The notes under the pieces: model-generated
The model's input: only the letters and a program-made list of their open reading frames with translations
Told to the model about the DNA's origin: nothing
Databases searched by the model: none
Program-made: the position numbers and the translations under genes
DNA from: Thermoplasmata archaeon
GTDB lineage: Archaea; Thermoplasmatota; Thermoplasmata; WALJ01
Length of the DNA stretch: 14,278 nt
Assembly: GCA_015522885.1 (NCBI GenBank)
Contig: WALJ01000057.1
Location: 1 to 14,278 of the forward strand
Direction of reading: 5' to 3'
Shown here: positions 1 through 6,433 of the stretch, piece by piece
How the letters are laid out: each line of letters begins with the position of its first letter
How positions within the stretch are numbered: the first letter of the stretch is position 1

Positions 1-64
1 CAAGGTCAACCATGAGTTCGGCCTTCTCCTTCAAATCAAGGAATTTCTCCTCTATGTCTCTCAT
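1..64 (-). CDS. Partial N-terminus of a second PhoU-like protein
   Basis: Only the first 21 or so codons lie in the window; the gene runs off the left edge. The visible peptide begins MRDIEEKFLDLKEKAELMVD. It resembles the start of the PhoU-like helical region of the gene just upstream, which has ELIVDLAYAALLF at the matching place, so a paralogous PhoU-type protein is a reasonable inference. The ATG (64-62) overlaps the upstream TGA in an ATGA junction. A strong ribosome binding site, GGAGGGG, lies about 5 nt before it. It is the last visible gene of the cation-transport operon. Whether it also carries a TrkA-C domain cannot be seen. Confidence 0.7.
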   Translation of the reverse strand, partial: MRDIEEKFLDLKEKAELMVDL

Positions 65-663
65 TTGCTCCCCTCCAGATGAACTCTCATCTCTTTTATT
101 GCGTTTTCCGGGCCAGCCATTATGACCGCATCTCCATCTCTTATCCTGAAACCATCCTCCGGATCATATATCCATCTCTTTCCCCTTTTGACCGCAAGAA
201 CCCTGAGACCTGCGGATGTTCTCTGATACAGTTCCTTAAGGGTCTCGGAGCCCAATGCCGGAGGTATCCTTGCAAAGGATATTATCTCGTCCCCTTCCTT
301 CAGAATGTCCGAAAGGAAAGGCCTTTTTTTCACGGGTATTTTCAAAAGTGCCACGATATCTCCTGCGGCGTTGGATATGTGCTCGGTGGCATTGGCCACC
401 TGAAGGACCGAGGCCAGCTTCTCCGCGTCCTCAGGGTCCCTTGCAGCGAGCATCACGGTCATCTGCAGCTGATACTTCAGTTCATCCATCTGGACCTCAA
501 GCAGGCGCACTTCCTCCGCAATCTCATTGCTGTTGAAGAGAAGGGCTGCGTATGCAAGGTCCACTATGAGCTCGGATGTGTCCTTCATCTCGGTGAGTAT
601 CTCTCTCACGGTCTTAGGTTCGTATTCCACTTCCTCTAATTCCTTCTTTTTCCACAACTTCAT
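61..663 (-). CDS. PhoU + TrkA-C (RCK-C) domain protein, probable regulator of the MgtE-like channel
   Basis: This is a soluble 200-residue protein with no signal peptide or membrane segment. Residues ~15-110 are a helical, acidic PhoU-like region (TSELIVDLAYAALLF, then LQVANATEHISNAAGDIVAL). Residues ~115-197 read as a TrkA-C/RCK-C ligand-binding domain: LKEGDEIISFARIPPALGSE, the RTSAGLRVLAVKRG strand, then RIRDGDAVIMAGP, the usual 'GD.l...G' ending. Proteins joining these two domains are a known archaeal family commonly found beside MgtE-type permeases, and that is the context here. The ATG (663-661) overlaps the stop of the MgtE-half gene (ATGA), preceded by GGTGG, so the two are probably translationally coupled. 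RCK-C domains bind small ligands or ions and gate cation channels, so a cytoplasmic gating role is inferred. The ligand is unknown. Confidence 0.85.
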   Translation of the reverse strand: MKLWKKKELEEVEYEPKTVREILTEMKDTSELIVDLAYAALLFNSNEIAEEVRLLEVQMDELKYQLQMTVMLAARDPEDAEKLASVLQVANATEHISNAAGDIVALLKIPVKKRPFLSDILKEGDEIISFARIPPALGSETLKELYQRTSAGLRVLAVKRGKRWIYDPEDGFRIRDGDAVIMAGPENAIKEMRVHLEGSK

Positions 664-1235
664 GGAACCACCAGCTTTACTGCTATAAGTATTGAGGTTA
701 TTCCTATAAAATCTCCGAAAGTGCAGACCACGGGTATCGTGAAGTCATCGGGGCTCTTTCCCTTTCTGAATGCCCATATTGTCGTTATCGCTGACAGGGG
801 AAGCACGGTCGAAACCACTGCCGCCGAGGATATCAGCACAATCTCAATCCATTTTACGGGATTCATCAGCACACTCACACCCATACTCGGCAGTATGACA
901 TATAAGCTTATCGCAGATATGAGTATCGCCAGAACCCCGATGAGAACGGAAATCCCTGCAGTTTCCCTTATCCCGCGGTCGGACAGCTCGGCTTTCACGC
1001 TTCCCAGATGAAGAGCCGAAGAAAGTCTGGCTCCCATGACAGAACCTATATTGCCCCCCACCGCGTTTATAACGGGAACAAATGACAGAATAATTGGGAA
1101 TACCGTGAATACTGCCTCCATACTGCTCAGAATTCCCCCTCCGATGACCTCTATGAACATCATTATCATGAGGAGTGCATAGCTCTCGCGGACTATGCTC
1201 TTCCAGTCATTGTAATTCAGATTATCACCACCCAC
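660..1235 (-). CDS. MgtE/SLC41-type cation-transporter membrane half (second of pair)
   Basis: This 191-residue integral membrane protein has about five hydrophobic helices and corresponds to one MgtE transmembrane domain without the cytoplasmic N and CBS domains of bacterial MgtE. Family hallmarks are visible. PVINAVGGNIGSVMGARLSS (residues ~54-73) matches the MgtE 'P....GGN.G....t' segment. SPDDFTIPVVCTFGDFIGI near the C-terminus matches the 'DP..f..P.vtt..D..G' last helix, keeping the acidic residue that lines the MgtE pore. The chosen start is GTG at 1235, overlapping the preceding gene by 19 nt. No clear ribosome binding site precedes it, so the start is moderately certain. It pairs with the homologous preceding gene, probably forming a heterodimeric pore. 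Mg2+ or another divalent cation is the likely substrate by family only. Confidence 0.82.
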   Translation of the reverse strand: MGGDNLNYNDWKSIVRESYALLMIMMFIEVIGGGILSSMEAVFTVFPIILSFVPVINAVGGNIGSVMGARLSSALHLGSVKAELSDRGIRETAGISVLIGVLAILISAISLYVILPSMGVSVLMNPVKWIEIVLISSAAVVSTVLPLSAITTIWAFRKGKSPDDFTIPVVCTFGDFIGITSILIAVKLVVP

Positions 1236-1762
1236 AGCCAGATGAAGAATGCCATGAAAAGCATGCTCAGAAGGTCTCCCACGGTGGCTATTATCGGGAC
1301 AACGACATTATCCGGGTCTATCTTCATTTTAAAAGAGGCGGATACGGATACTATGGATAGTAAAGAGAGAAAACTTGAAGATGCCACGGCAGTCAGGCTC
1401 ACAACGAAAAGTATTCCCATCACATCCACGGGATGCCCTGAAAGCGGAAGCAACAACGATGCGGTTATTCCGGCAAAGAGAGAGAAGGCAATGCTCATCA
1501 GTATCACGGCTTTGAGCCCCTCCTTTGCAGTCTTAAGAGGTCTGTCAGGGTCAAATATGCCCAGATGTGCCATGCTTCCCAGTCTCGATGCGAAGGAACC
1601 GCTTATGTTCCCTCTCAGACTTATGAGGGCGGGGACGACAGCAAGCAGACCGGGTACCGCAGCTAGCCCGGATCCGGATAGGACATAACCTGTGAATATC
1701 TCTATCACCCCCAGCATGGTCAGGACAGGAAAGGCTTCTCTGAAGAATTTCGCTTTATCCAT
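1217..1762 (-). CDS. MgtE/SLC41-type cation-transporter membrane half (first of pair)
   Basis: This integral membrane protein of 181 residues is a paralogue of the next gene and again equals a single MgtE membrane domain. The conserved segment reads PALISLRGNISGSFASRLGS, where the usual GGN is RGN. The last helix contains DPDNVVVPIIATVGDLLSML, with the pore-type Asp retained. I start it at ATG 1762 rather than at an in-frame start 8 codons upstream, because AAAGGAGG lies 7 nt before this ATG and the upstream residues are only the overlapping tail of the previous gene. The 8-nt overlap with that gene suggests coupled translation. With the following half it probably makes one two-chain channel or transporter. 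Cation identity is inferred from the family. Confidence 0.82.
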   Translation of the reverse strand: MDKAKFFREAFPVLTMLGVIEIFTGYVLSGSGLAAVPGLLAVVPALISLRGNISGSFASRLGSMAHLGIFDPDRPLKTAKEGLKAVILMSIAFSLFAGITASLLLPLSGHPVDVMGILFVVSLTAVASSSFLSLLSIVSVSASFKMKIDPDNVVVPIIATVGDLLSMLFMAFFIWLWVVII

Positions 1763-3056
1763 GCCTCTTCCTCCTTTCGGGAACATATTTTCTCACGAGT
1801 ATCCAGAATATTAAAGCTAGAACAGAAAGAGCGATAAGCGGTACCAAAGGGTCTATGTCCACAAGAATACCGACGTTCACGGAGACAGAATATTCGCCGT
1901 CCTCTGAAACAATGGCTTTGAAAGCGGAGCGCCCGTCCACAGGCATGTAGAAAACAGGGATTTTAGGTGAAGAAGATGCACCCAATATTTTCATCCCTTC
2001 CGGAACGACAACGGTGTAATTGCAGATAAAACCCTTCATACCTGCCAGTTTCACGGAAATTTTCTGAGAGGCATACCATCTGAGAAAGGAAGATGCCGAA
2101 AAGCTCTCGACAGGTGCCTTTATTCCGGCATCGATACGGACGAGCAAAGATGAGTTCTCTATTTTAAAATCATGAGATATCTCCCCGACACCGGGAACTA
2201 TCCTCACTATCCTGTCCTCAATCTCAGATAGCATCTGTTCGCCGTATCTCTCGAAATCGGAATAGGAAATGAGCGCATGCTCGATAGAATAATTGAGGAG
2301 CGCAATGCTGGCCTGAGAAATTTGCACTTCGGCAGGCAGTCCTTTTTTCAGGTCATCGGGTATGGGAATCCAGTAAATCTCCGACTCTATACTCAGGTTC
2401 ATGTAGAGGTTCTGTTCCATCCCGCTGGTGTCCATACGATATATGTCCATCATAATATCTGCGGTGTTCTCCCTCGGACCCCTGCTCTTTTTTATTGCAA
2501 AAACATCGGAGTTACCGTTCCATACATAGGTTTTCGCGTTATTTATCAGATAGCCTTCAGGTACGGAGATGGAGATGTTCGCACCATCCACGGCTTTTGC
2601 ATGAATGTTCAAAACGCCTCCCGAAGCGAGGATAAGTTCCGAAAATTCGGCGCTCTCACTTATATTCAGACATCCCGTGCCGAGGACATAGAGATACAAA
2701 GCCCCTTCCGAGTTAAGACCGTAGATGGAAACAGATAACAAAGAATTCGGATGCGAACCGACTGCCCACAGGGTATGGTTGAACATATCAGCGGCTTCGC
2801 AATCGATGCTTTTTTCCACCGATTCCCAATCTTCCCCGTCGCTTCGATAAATGTCCCTTATATCGGAAGAATTCAGTACGGTTCCATCAAGACTGAGAGA
2901 CTCCACCGATATGTTCAGCCGGACATTCTCGCTCATATCATTGTCAAAGGCTATCTCCCCCGAGATTCCGTAATTCCCCGATGGCTCTGCCATCACAGGA
3001 TTTTGGGCGATGAGTAGAGGAGTCATAAGTATCGCCAGAGCCACCAGATATCTCAT
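1755..3056 (-). CDS. Secreted, C-terminally membrane-anchored protein of unknown function
   Basis: I do not recognise a family. Starting at ATG 3056 the protein has 433 residues: an N-terminal signal peptide (MRYLVALAILMTPLLIA, with a likely cleavage after VMAEP-like residues ~22-24), a large beta-rich region, and one C-terminal transmembrane helix (LVPLIALSVLALIFWILV) followed by a basic tail, KYVPERRKRHG. That topology places the bulk outside the cell. The outer region carries nine N-X-S/T sequons and three cysteines, consistent with an archaeal N-glycosylated surface protein. The start is fixed by a TATA box 26 nt upstream, which makes the mRNA essentially leaderless; an earlier in-frame ATG at 3101 would lie upstream of the promoter. 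The stop overlaps the first MgtE-half gene by 8 nt, so the protein probably serves the same transport system. That role is inference. Confidence 0.8.
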   Translation of the reverse strand: MRYLVALAILMTPLLIAQNPVMAEPSGNYGISGEIAFDNDMSENVRLNISVESLSLDGTVLNSSDIRDIYRSDGEDWESVEKSIDCEAADMFNHTLWAVGSHPNSLLSVSIYGLNSEGALYLYVLGTGCLNISESAEFSELILASGGVLNIHAKAVDGANISISVPEGYLINNAKTYVWNGNSDVFAIKKSRGPRENTADIMMDIYRMDTSGMEQNLYMNLSIESEIYWIPIPDDLKKGLPAEVQISQASIALLNYSIEHALISYSDFERYGEQMLSEIEDRIVRIVPGVGEISHDFKIENSSLLVRIDAGIKAPVESFSASSFLRWYASQKISVKLAGMKGFICNYTVVVPEGMKILGASSSPKIPVFYMPVDGRSAFKAIVSEDGEYSVSVNVGILVDIDPLVPLIALSVLALIFWILVRKYVPERRKRHG

Positions 3057-3076
3057 GTATTCTGATAAGAAAAACT

Positions 3077-3086
3077 GATATATAAA
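3077..3086 (-). promoter_or_regulatory. TATA box of the cation-transport operon
   Basis: TTTATATATC on the minus strand, centred about 26 nt before the ATG at 3056. This is the spacing expected for an archaeal TATA box and a leaderless transcript. It supports ATG 3056 as the true start and marks this operon as separate from the exosome superoperon upstream. Confidence 0.75.
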
Positions 3087-3159
3087 GGATGGCAGAGTCA
3101 TGTCGGCGACATTGTCATTAGCTTAATGGATGCGCTCCATCTCAAAGTTCCGTTTCAAT

Positions 3160-3182
3160 TCAGATACCTTGGCCGTATCTGA
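3160..3182 (-). other. Hairpin after pfdB stop (possible 3'-end or processing signal)
   Basis: A perfect 8-bp inverted repeat, TCAGATAC / GTATCTGA with a 7-nt loop (GGCCAAG), begins directly after the TAA stop of the prefoldin gene. No long T tract follows, so it does not look like a classical oligo-T terminator. It lies at the end of the superoperon and could be a 3'-end stabilising or processing structure. Confidence 0.45.
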
Positions 3183-3524
3183 TTAGCCCTGCAATCCCTT
3201 GGTCAGTTTCTCCTGAAGAGCGCTGTATCTGTCCTTTATCCGGCTTTCCTGCCTTTCCAGAGCCTTTATCCTTATTTCCATGGATTCCTTCTTCTCTTCA
3301 AGCTCCTTTTTCAGAGCATCCGCATCTTTAACTCTGAACGAAAGATTTCCCACATTCTTATAAACAGGCGTGTCTTTATCTATGTTCTCCAGCTCTTCAA
3401 GCGTCACTTCCAGCTCTCTTTTCTGTGTCTCGAACTGGTACTTCTGAGTGGCAATCTCCTGAAGCTGCTGCTGAAGCTGCTGTGCTTCCATCAATTCGTT
3501 CTGCATCTTCGGACTGAGTTCCAT
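3183..3524 (-). CDS. pfdB: Prefoldin beta subunit
   Basis: This is a small all-helical cytosolic protein of 113 residues, the usual length for archaeal prefoldin beta. It has an N-terminal coiled coil (MQNELMEAQQLQQQLQEIA, then YQFETQKRELEVTLEEL), a short central hairpin region (DTPVYKNVGNLSFRVKDADA) and a second coiled coil (LEEKKESMEIRIKALERQES). Prefoldin is an alpha2-beta4 holdase that hands unfolded proteins to the thermosome; the alpha subunit is not in the window. I start it at ATG 3524, 1 nt after the stop of pcc1, with GGAGG 6 nt upstream; the in-frame extension to 3569 only reads back through pcc1. It is the last gene of the proteasome-exosome cluster, its usual position. Confidence 0.95.
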   Translation of the reverse strand: MELSPKMQNELMEAQQLQQQLQEIATQKYQFETQKRELEVTLEELENIDKDTPVYKNVGNLSFRVKDADALKKELEEKKESMEIRIKALERQESRIKDRYSALQEKLTKGLQG

Positions 3525-3525
3525 A

Positions 3526-3753
3526 TTATTCCTCCATTGCTTTTTTTGCCGACATTGCGGCTGAGACATATCTGAGATAAGAGGACAGCGTTGCTCGCAG
3601 GGCTCCCGTATCTTCCGCTTTGATGCGAATTACCAGAGCATCGCCTTCCTTTTTCACGGAGACTTGCGAGCGCGCTATTTTCTCCGCTGTTTCGGGCAGA
3701 AATGCGGTATCCATATCCGCAAGTCCTTTCAGCCTCAGGCTTGCCTCGTGCAT
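3526..3753 (-). CDS. pcc1: KEOPS complex subunit Pcc1
   Basis: This 75-residue protein fits the small archaeal Pcc1 subunit, the dimerisation platform of the KEOPS complex that makes the t6A modification on tRNAs reading ANN codons. The C-terminal helix GALRATLSSYLRYVSAAMSA is the characteristic segment ('aLra.lnsylr'), preceded by a beta strand ALVIRIKAEDTG. The N-terminal part (MHEASLRLKGLADM) supplies the first strand. It begins 1 nt after the stop of rpoP and ends 1 nt before prefoldin beta, so it is cotranscribed with the exosome genes. The catalytic Kae1, Bud32 and Cgi121 subunits are not in the window. The start (ATG 3753) has only a weak upstream GAG-rich site, as expected in so tight a junction. 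Confidence 0.85.
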   Translation of the reverse strand: MHEASLRLKGLADMDTAFLPETAEKIARSQVSVKKEGDALVIRIKAEDTGALRATLSSYLRYVSAAMSAKKAMEE

Positions 3754-3754
3754 C

Positions 3755-3898
3755 TCATCTCGCTACAAGCCTCTTTCTTATGTTCGGCCTCTTTTTGTAG
3801 AATATCTTCGAGCCGCAGTAACTGCACTGCATTCCGACCCGATTAAGTTCCGTGTCTTCCAGGTCTCTCTTGCATTTTGCACACACGTAATCGCTCAT
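3755..3898 (-). CDS. rpoP: DNA-directed RNA polymerase subunit P (Rpb12-like)
   Basis: This very short gene encodes 47 residues and is easily missed. The protein starts MSDYVCAKCKRDLE and contains the zinc-ribbon pairs C-x2-C (VCAKC) and C-x2-C (QCSYCGSKI), then the hallmark basic end IFYKKRPNIRKRLVAR. That pattern is diagnostic for archaeal RpoP, the homologue of eukaryotic Rpb12/Rpc10, which stabilises the D-L-N-P assembly platform of RNA polymerase. The ATG (3898-3896) overlaps the rpl37ae stop (ATGA), and the TGA at 3757-3755 is 1 nt before the pcc1 ATG. Its place between L37Ae and the Pcc1/prefoldin genes is the conserved archaeal arrangement. Confidence 0.95.
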   Translation of the reverse strand: MSDYVCAKCKRDLEDTELNRVGMQCSYCGSKIFYKKRPNIRKRLVAR

Positions 3899-4155
3899 AC
3901 GCTCTCCTCTTTAACCTCTTTTTTCCATGTTTCCTTTGTGAACGGATAGTAGGCGCCGCCTGCGAAAGTGTAACCGCATTTACTGCACTGCCAGACACCC
4001 GTGCTTATACGCTTCACGCTTTCGTGCTTGCATCTCGGACAGGAATATCTGGCTGATTTCATGCGCCCCACCTTTCCGAGACTTCTTCTCAGTTTCACAC
4101 CGTATCTGGGGCCGTATTTTCCCGCGGGACCGACTTTTCTCGTTTTGCCGGACAT
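3895..4155 (-). CDS. rpl37ae: Large-subunit ribosomal protein L37Ae (eL43)
   Basis: The protein has 86 residues: a basic N-terminus typical of the family (MSGKTRKVGPAGKYGPRYGV), then a zinc ribbon with C-x2-C pairs YSCPRC and WQCSKCGYTFAGGAYYP. It is a zinc-binding protein of the archaeal/eukaryotic large ribosomal subunit. I start at ATG 4155 because family members begin 'MSk.TkKVGpaG' and GGAGGTG lies 6 nt upstream; an in-frame GTG three codons earlier is possible but less likely. It begins 1 nt after the rrp42 stop and overlaps rpoP by ATGA. Its position inside the exosome block is conserved in archaea. Confidence 0.95.
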   Translation of the reverse strand: MSGKTRKVGPAGKYGPRYGVKLRRSLGKVGRMKSARYSCPRCKHESVKRISTGVWQCSKCGYTFAGGAYYPFTKETWKKEVKEESV

Positions 4156-4156
4156 A

Positions 4157-4948
4157 TCATGCACCTCCGACAGCGTCCATAAGAATCTTTCGGAGTTCCT
4201 TGCCCTTCTCCTCGGATTTCTTTACCATATCTTTAACTTCATCCAAGGTGAAGCCCCCGTTCAATCCCTTCTGCATGGCCCTCACATGTCCGTCCTGATC
4301 CGTATATATCGAAAGACGGGCATCCGCCACTTTTTCCTCCTCGAGTGAGGGGTCCAGCACCGTTACATCCTTTATCTTTGCGAAGGTGGTCATTACGGGC
4401 CAGTTCTTTATCGGAAGCTGGAAGTCGTCGCCGAGTTCATACTGGGATGCGGGTACCTTTGTGCTTGCCAGAGCCGCAACGGAAGCGAGAGCACCGGCAT
4501 CGAAGAGGTTGCCGTCGTAATCGAGTATGTGCAGGTCGAGGAACATTATCCAGACCTTCTCCCCCGGCTCTATGCAGAGTTTTTTGAGGTCAATTACCTC
4601 TCCTTCCCTGAGCCCTCTGTCAACCACTCTGGAGAGCTCTATGGATTTCGGATTCGGCGGGCCAGACTCGAAGTAAGGGGAAGCCATCGGTATAAGCTCT
4701 GCATTGGTGGTCAGGACACCCACATCTGGGGTATCAGAGAAAGGTTCTCCGGTTGCTATCTTAATCCCTGCAAGGACATCCGTGTTTCCGAGATGCACCC
4801 TTGCGGAGCCTTCCGCAACCTCTATTACTCCGGGCTCTATCTGTATCTGTCGATACTCATAAAGCTCTCTTCCGTCCGTTCTCTTCTTTTCGGTCAGACT
4901 CTGATATATGTATTCTTTGAGTATCTGTGCTATGGTCTCCTGACTCAT
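4157..4948 (-). CDS. rrp42: Exosome complex component Rrp42 (non-catalytic RNase PH-like)
   Basis: This 263-residue RNase PH-fold protein is the structural partner of Rrp41 in the hexameric ring of the archaeal exosome. Family segments include KRTDGRELYEYR near the N-terminus, GSARVHLGNTDVLAGIK, ESGPPNPKSIELSRVVDRGL and LHILDYDGNLFDAGALASVAAL. The acidic phosphorolytic motif seen in Rrp41 (D..FG.AD.P) is absent; instead there is a strand ending PIKNWPVMTTFAKI, as expected for the inactive subunit that contributes RNA-binding surface. The ATG (4948-4946) overlaps the rrp41 stop as ATGA, with GGAGG upstream, so the two subunits are probably made in step, which suits their 1:1 assembly. Confidence 0.97.
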   Translation of the reverse strand: MSQETIAQILKEYIYQSLTEKKRTDGRELYEYRQIQIEPGVIEVAEGSARVHLGNTDVLAGIKIATGEPFSDTPDVGVLTTNAELIPMASPYFESGPPNPKSIELSRVVDRGLREGEVIDLKKLCIEPGEKVWIMFLDLHILDYDGNLFDAGALASVAALASTKVPASQYELGDDFQLPIKNWPVMTTFAKIKDVTVLDPSLEEEKVADARLSIYTDQDGHVRAMQKGLNGGFTLDEVKDMVKKSEEKGKELRKILMDAVGGA

Positions 4949-5718
4949 GTTTTCGCCTCCTCCTGAGCACTGTCTATTTCATCTTTCTCCTCCTCTGCCA
5001 CAACAGCGTATCTCCTGCGGAGCGCATCTTTCTGAATCTCGTATATCTGCATGGAAGCGTTCATAGCCATCTCCATGGCCTTGAAAAGCTCTTCCTGCTT
5101 CAGGTCTCCGTCCATTTGCAGAAGTACGAGTTCACCGGTTCTCGGTACTATTGCGAGAGGTACGTCAGCCTGCCCGAAATTATCCTCTTCCTTGCCCAAG
5201 TCCAGAACGACCGTGTCCTCTATTTTTCCTGCAGCGCATGCCACTACAAGGTCTCTCATGGGAACTCCCGCATCTGCAAGAGCTACGGATGCAGCGGTCA
5301 GGCCGGCACATCTCGTTCCGGCGTTCGCTTCGAGGACCTCTATGAAGACATCTATGGATGACCTCGGAAACAGTTCGGTCATAACGACGTTCTCCAGCGC
5401 TTCGGAGATTATTTTCGAGATTTCAACTGACCTTCTGTCAGGCCCCGGCCTCTTTCTGTCGGATACCGAGAAAGGAGCCATATTGTAGCGGCACTGCACT
5501 ATGGCCTTTGAAGAGTCCTGAAGATGCCTCGGATGGGCTTCTCTCGGCCCGTAAACAGCGGCCAGAACCTTGTTCTTTCCCCATTCGAGATAGGCGGAGC
5601 CGTCTGCTCTTTTGAGAACACCTGCCTCTATCTTGATAGGTCTCAATTCATCGGGTTTCCTTCCGTCCAATCTCAGACCCTTCTTGTCTATCAATTTAAT
5701 ATCTGATTTCATACCCAT
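4945..5718 (-). CDS. rrp41: Exosome complex exonuclease Rrp41 (catalytic RNase PH-like)
   Basis: This 257-residue protein is the catalytic phosphorolytic subunit of the archaeal exosome: it degrades RNA 3'-to-5' with phosphate, releasing nucleoside diphosphates, and can run in reverse to add tails. Visible motifs are LRLDGRKPDELRPI (residues ~15-28), PDRRS with Arg95/96, AGTRCAGLTAASVAL with Arg136, and EEDNFGQADVPLAI with Asp179 and Asp185. The spacing of Arg96, Arg136 and Asp179 matches the known active site of Sulfolobus Rrp41. The last ~20 residues are an acidic tail. The ATG at 5718 lies 1 nt after the rrp4 stop, with GGAGG 7 nt upstream; an ATG two codons later is an alternative. Confidence 0.97.
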   Translation of the reverse strand: MGMKSDIKLIDKKGLRLDGRKPDELRPIKIEAGVLKRADGSAYLEWGKNKVLAAVYGPREAHPRHLQDSSKAIVQCRYNMAPFSVSDRKRPGPDRRSVEISKIISEALENVVMTELFPRSSIDVFIEVLEANAGTRCAGLTAASVALADAGVPMRDLVVACAAGKIEDTVVLDLGKEEDNFGQADVPLAIVPRTGELVLLQMDGDLKQEELFKAMEMAMNASMQIYEIQKDALRRRYAVVAEEEKDEIDSAQEEAKT

Positions 5719-5719
5719 T

Positions 5720-6415
5720 TCAGTTCCTCCTTATATTTTCACTCTCTTTTTCGAGAAATTCCCTTATCTTATCGGTTAGTCCTATTGTCTGTGCTTCCTC
5801 GTCTATCTTCTTTATGGCCCTTATGGCCAGGGCTATGCCGTCGACATCACCATCTATCCATATCCTTCCGTTCTGGCCGACAAAGACCCTACATCCGGTG
5901 TGCTCTTTCAGAAGGTTAATCATCGAGCCTCCCTTTCCTATGACCCTTGGGACCTTGGAGGCCGGAATCTCTATTATATTCCCTCCGGAGAGCTTTCTGA
6001 GCCCCTGCTCTTTCATGCTTACACGTACATGCTTCGCCTCGTCCACACCGTCTATCTTCACCAGAACGGTATCTCCTACCTTCAAATATGCAGGTGTATT
6101 GCCGAACTCCACTTTCCACGGCACGTCGTTCACATGCAGCGGTGCCGGATACGGAGAATTTATGTCCACCAGCCATGACGAAGCCCCCGCTTCCGTTATT
6201 ATACCTATCACCTTGTCTCCGTATCTCGGAATATATCTGCCGTTCAGGGGAAAGACATTCACATAGTTCTTGCTGATGTTCTTTATCCCGAGCTGTGCGG
6301 CATAAATTGTACCGTTCTCAGCGTATGTACCGACGCCCGGCCTCAGACCGGTAGTATCAACAACTTCTCCGGGAAGAACAAGTTCCCTTTTCACACTTGG
6401 TTTTTCCTCATTCAT
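5720..6415 (-). CDS. rrp4: Exosome complex RNA-binding subunit Rrp4
   Basis: This 231-residue protein is one of the two alternative RNA-binding caps of the archaeal exosome (the other, Csl4, is not in the window). Domain order is an N-terminal beta domain (residues ~10-60, VLPGEVVDTTGLRPGVGTY), an S1 domain (~62-140, RYGDKVIGIITE...GDTVLVKIDGV) and a KH domain (~145-205) with the GxxG-type loop VIGKGGSMI (Gly160-Gly163). It threads RNA into the Rrp41-Rrp42 ring. The gene follows SBDS after an 18-nt gap, the widest junction in this cluster, and that gap and the SBDS end contain a good TATA box 27 nt before this ATG, so rrp4 may also be read from its own leaderless promoter. Confidence 0.97.
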   Translation of the reverse strand: MNEEKPSVKRELVLPGEVVDTTGLRPGVGTYAENGTIYAAQLGIKNISKNYVNVFPLNGRYIPRYGDKVIGIITEAGASSWLVDINSPYPAPLHVNDVPWKVEFGNTPAYLKVGDTVLVKIDGVDEAKHVRVSMKEQGLRKLSGGNIIEIPASKVPRVIGKGGSMINLLKEHTGCRVFVGQNGRIWIDGDVDGIALAIRAIKKIDEEAQTIGLTDKIREFLEKESENIRRN

Positions 6416-6433
6416 TCTATCACGCTCTAAAAA

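Noticed and set aside
3057..3101. Fifteen extra N-terminal residues on the secreted protein
   Set aside because: This stretch contains the TATA box, and the downstream ATG gives a textbook signal peptide and a leaderless transcript.
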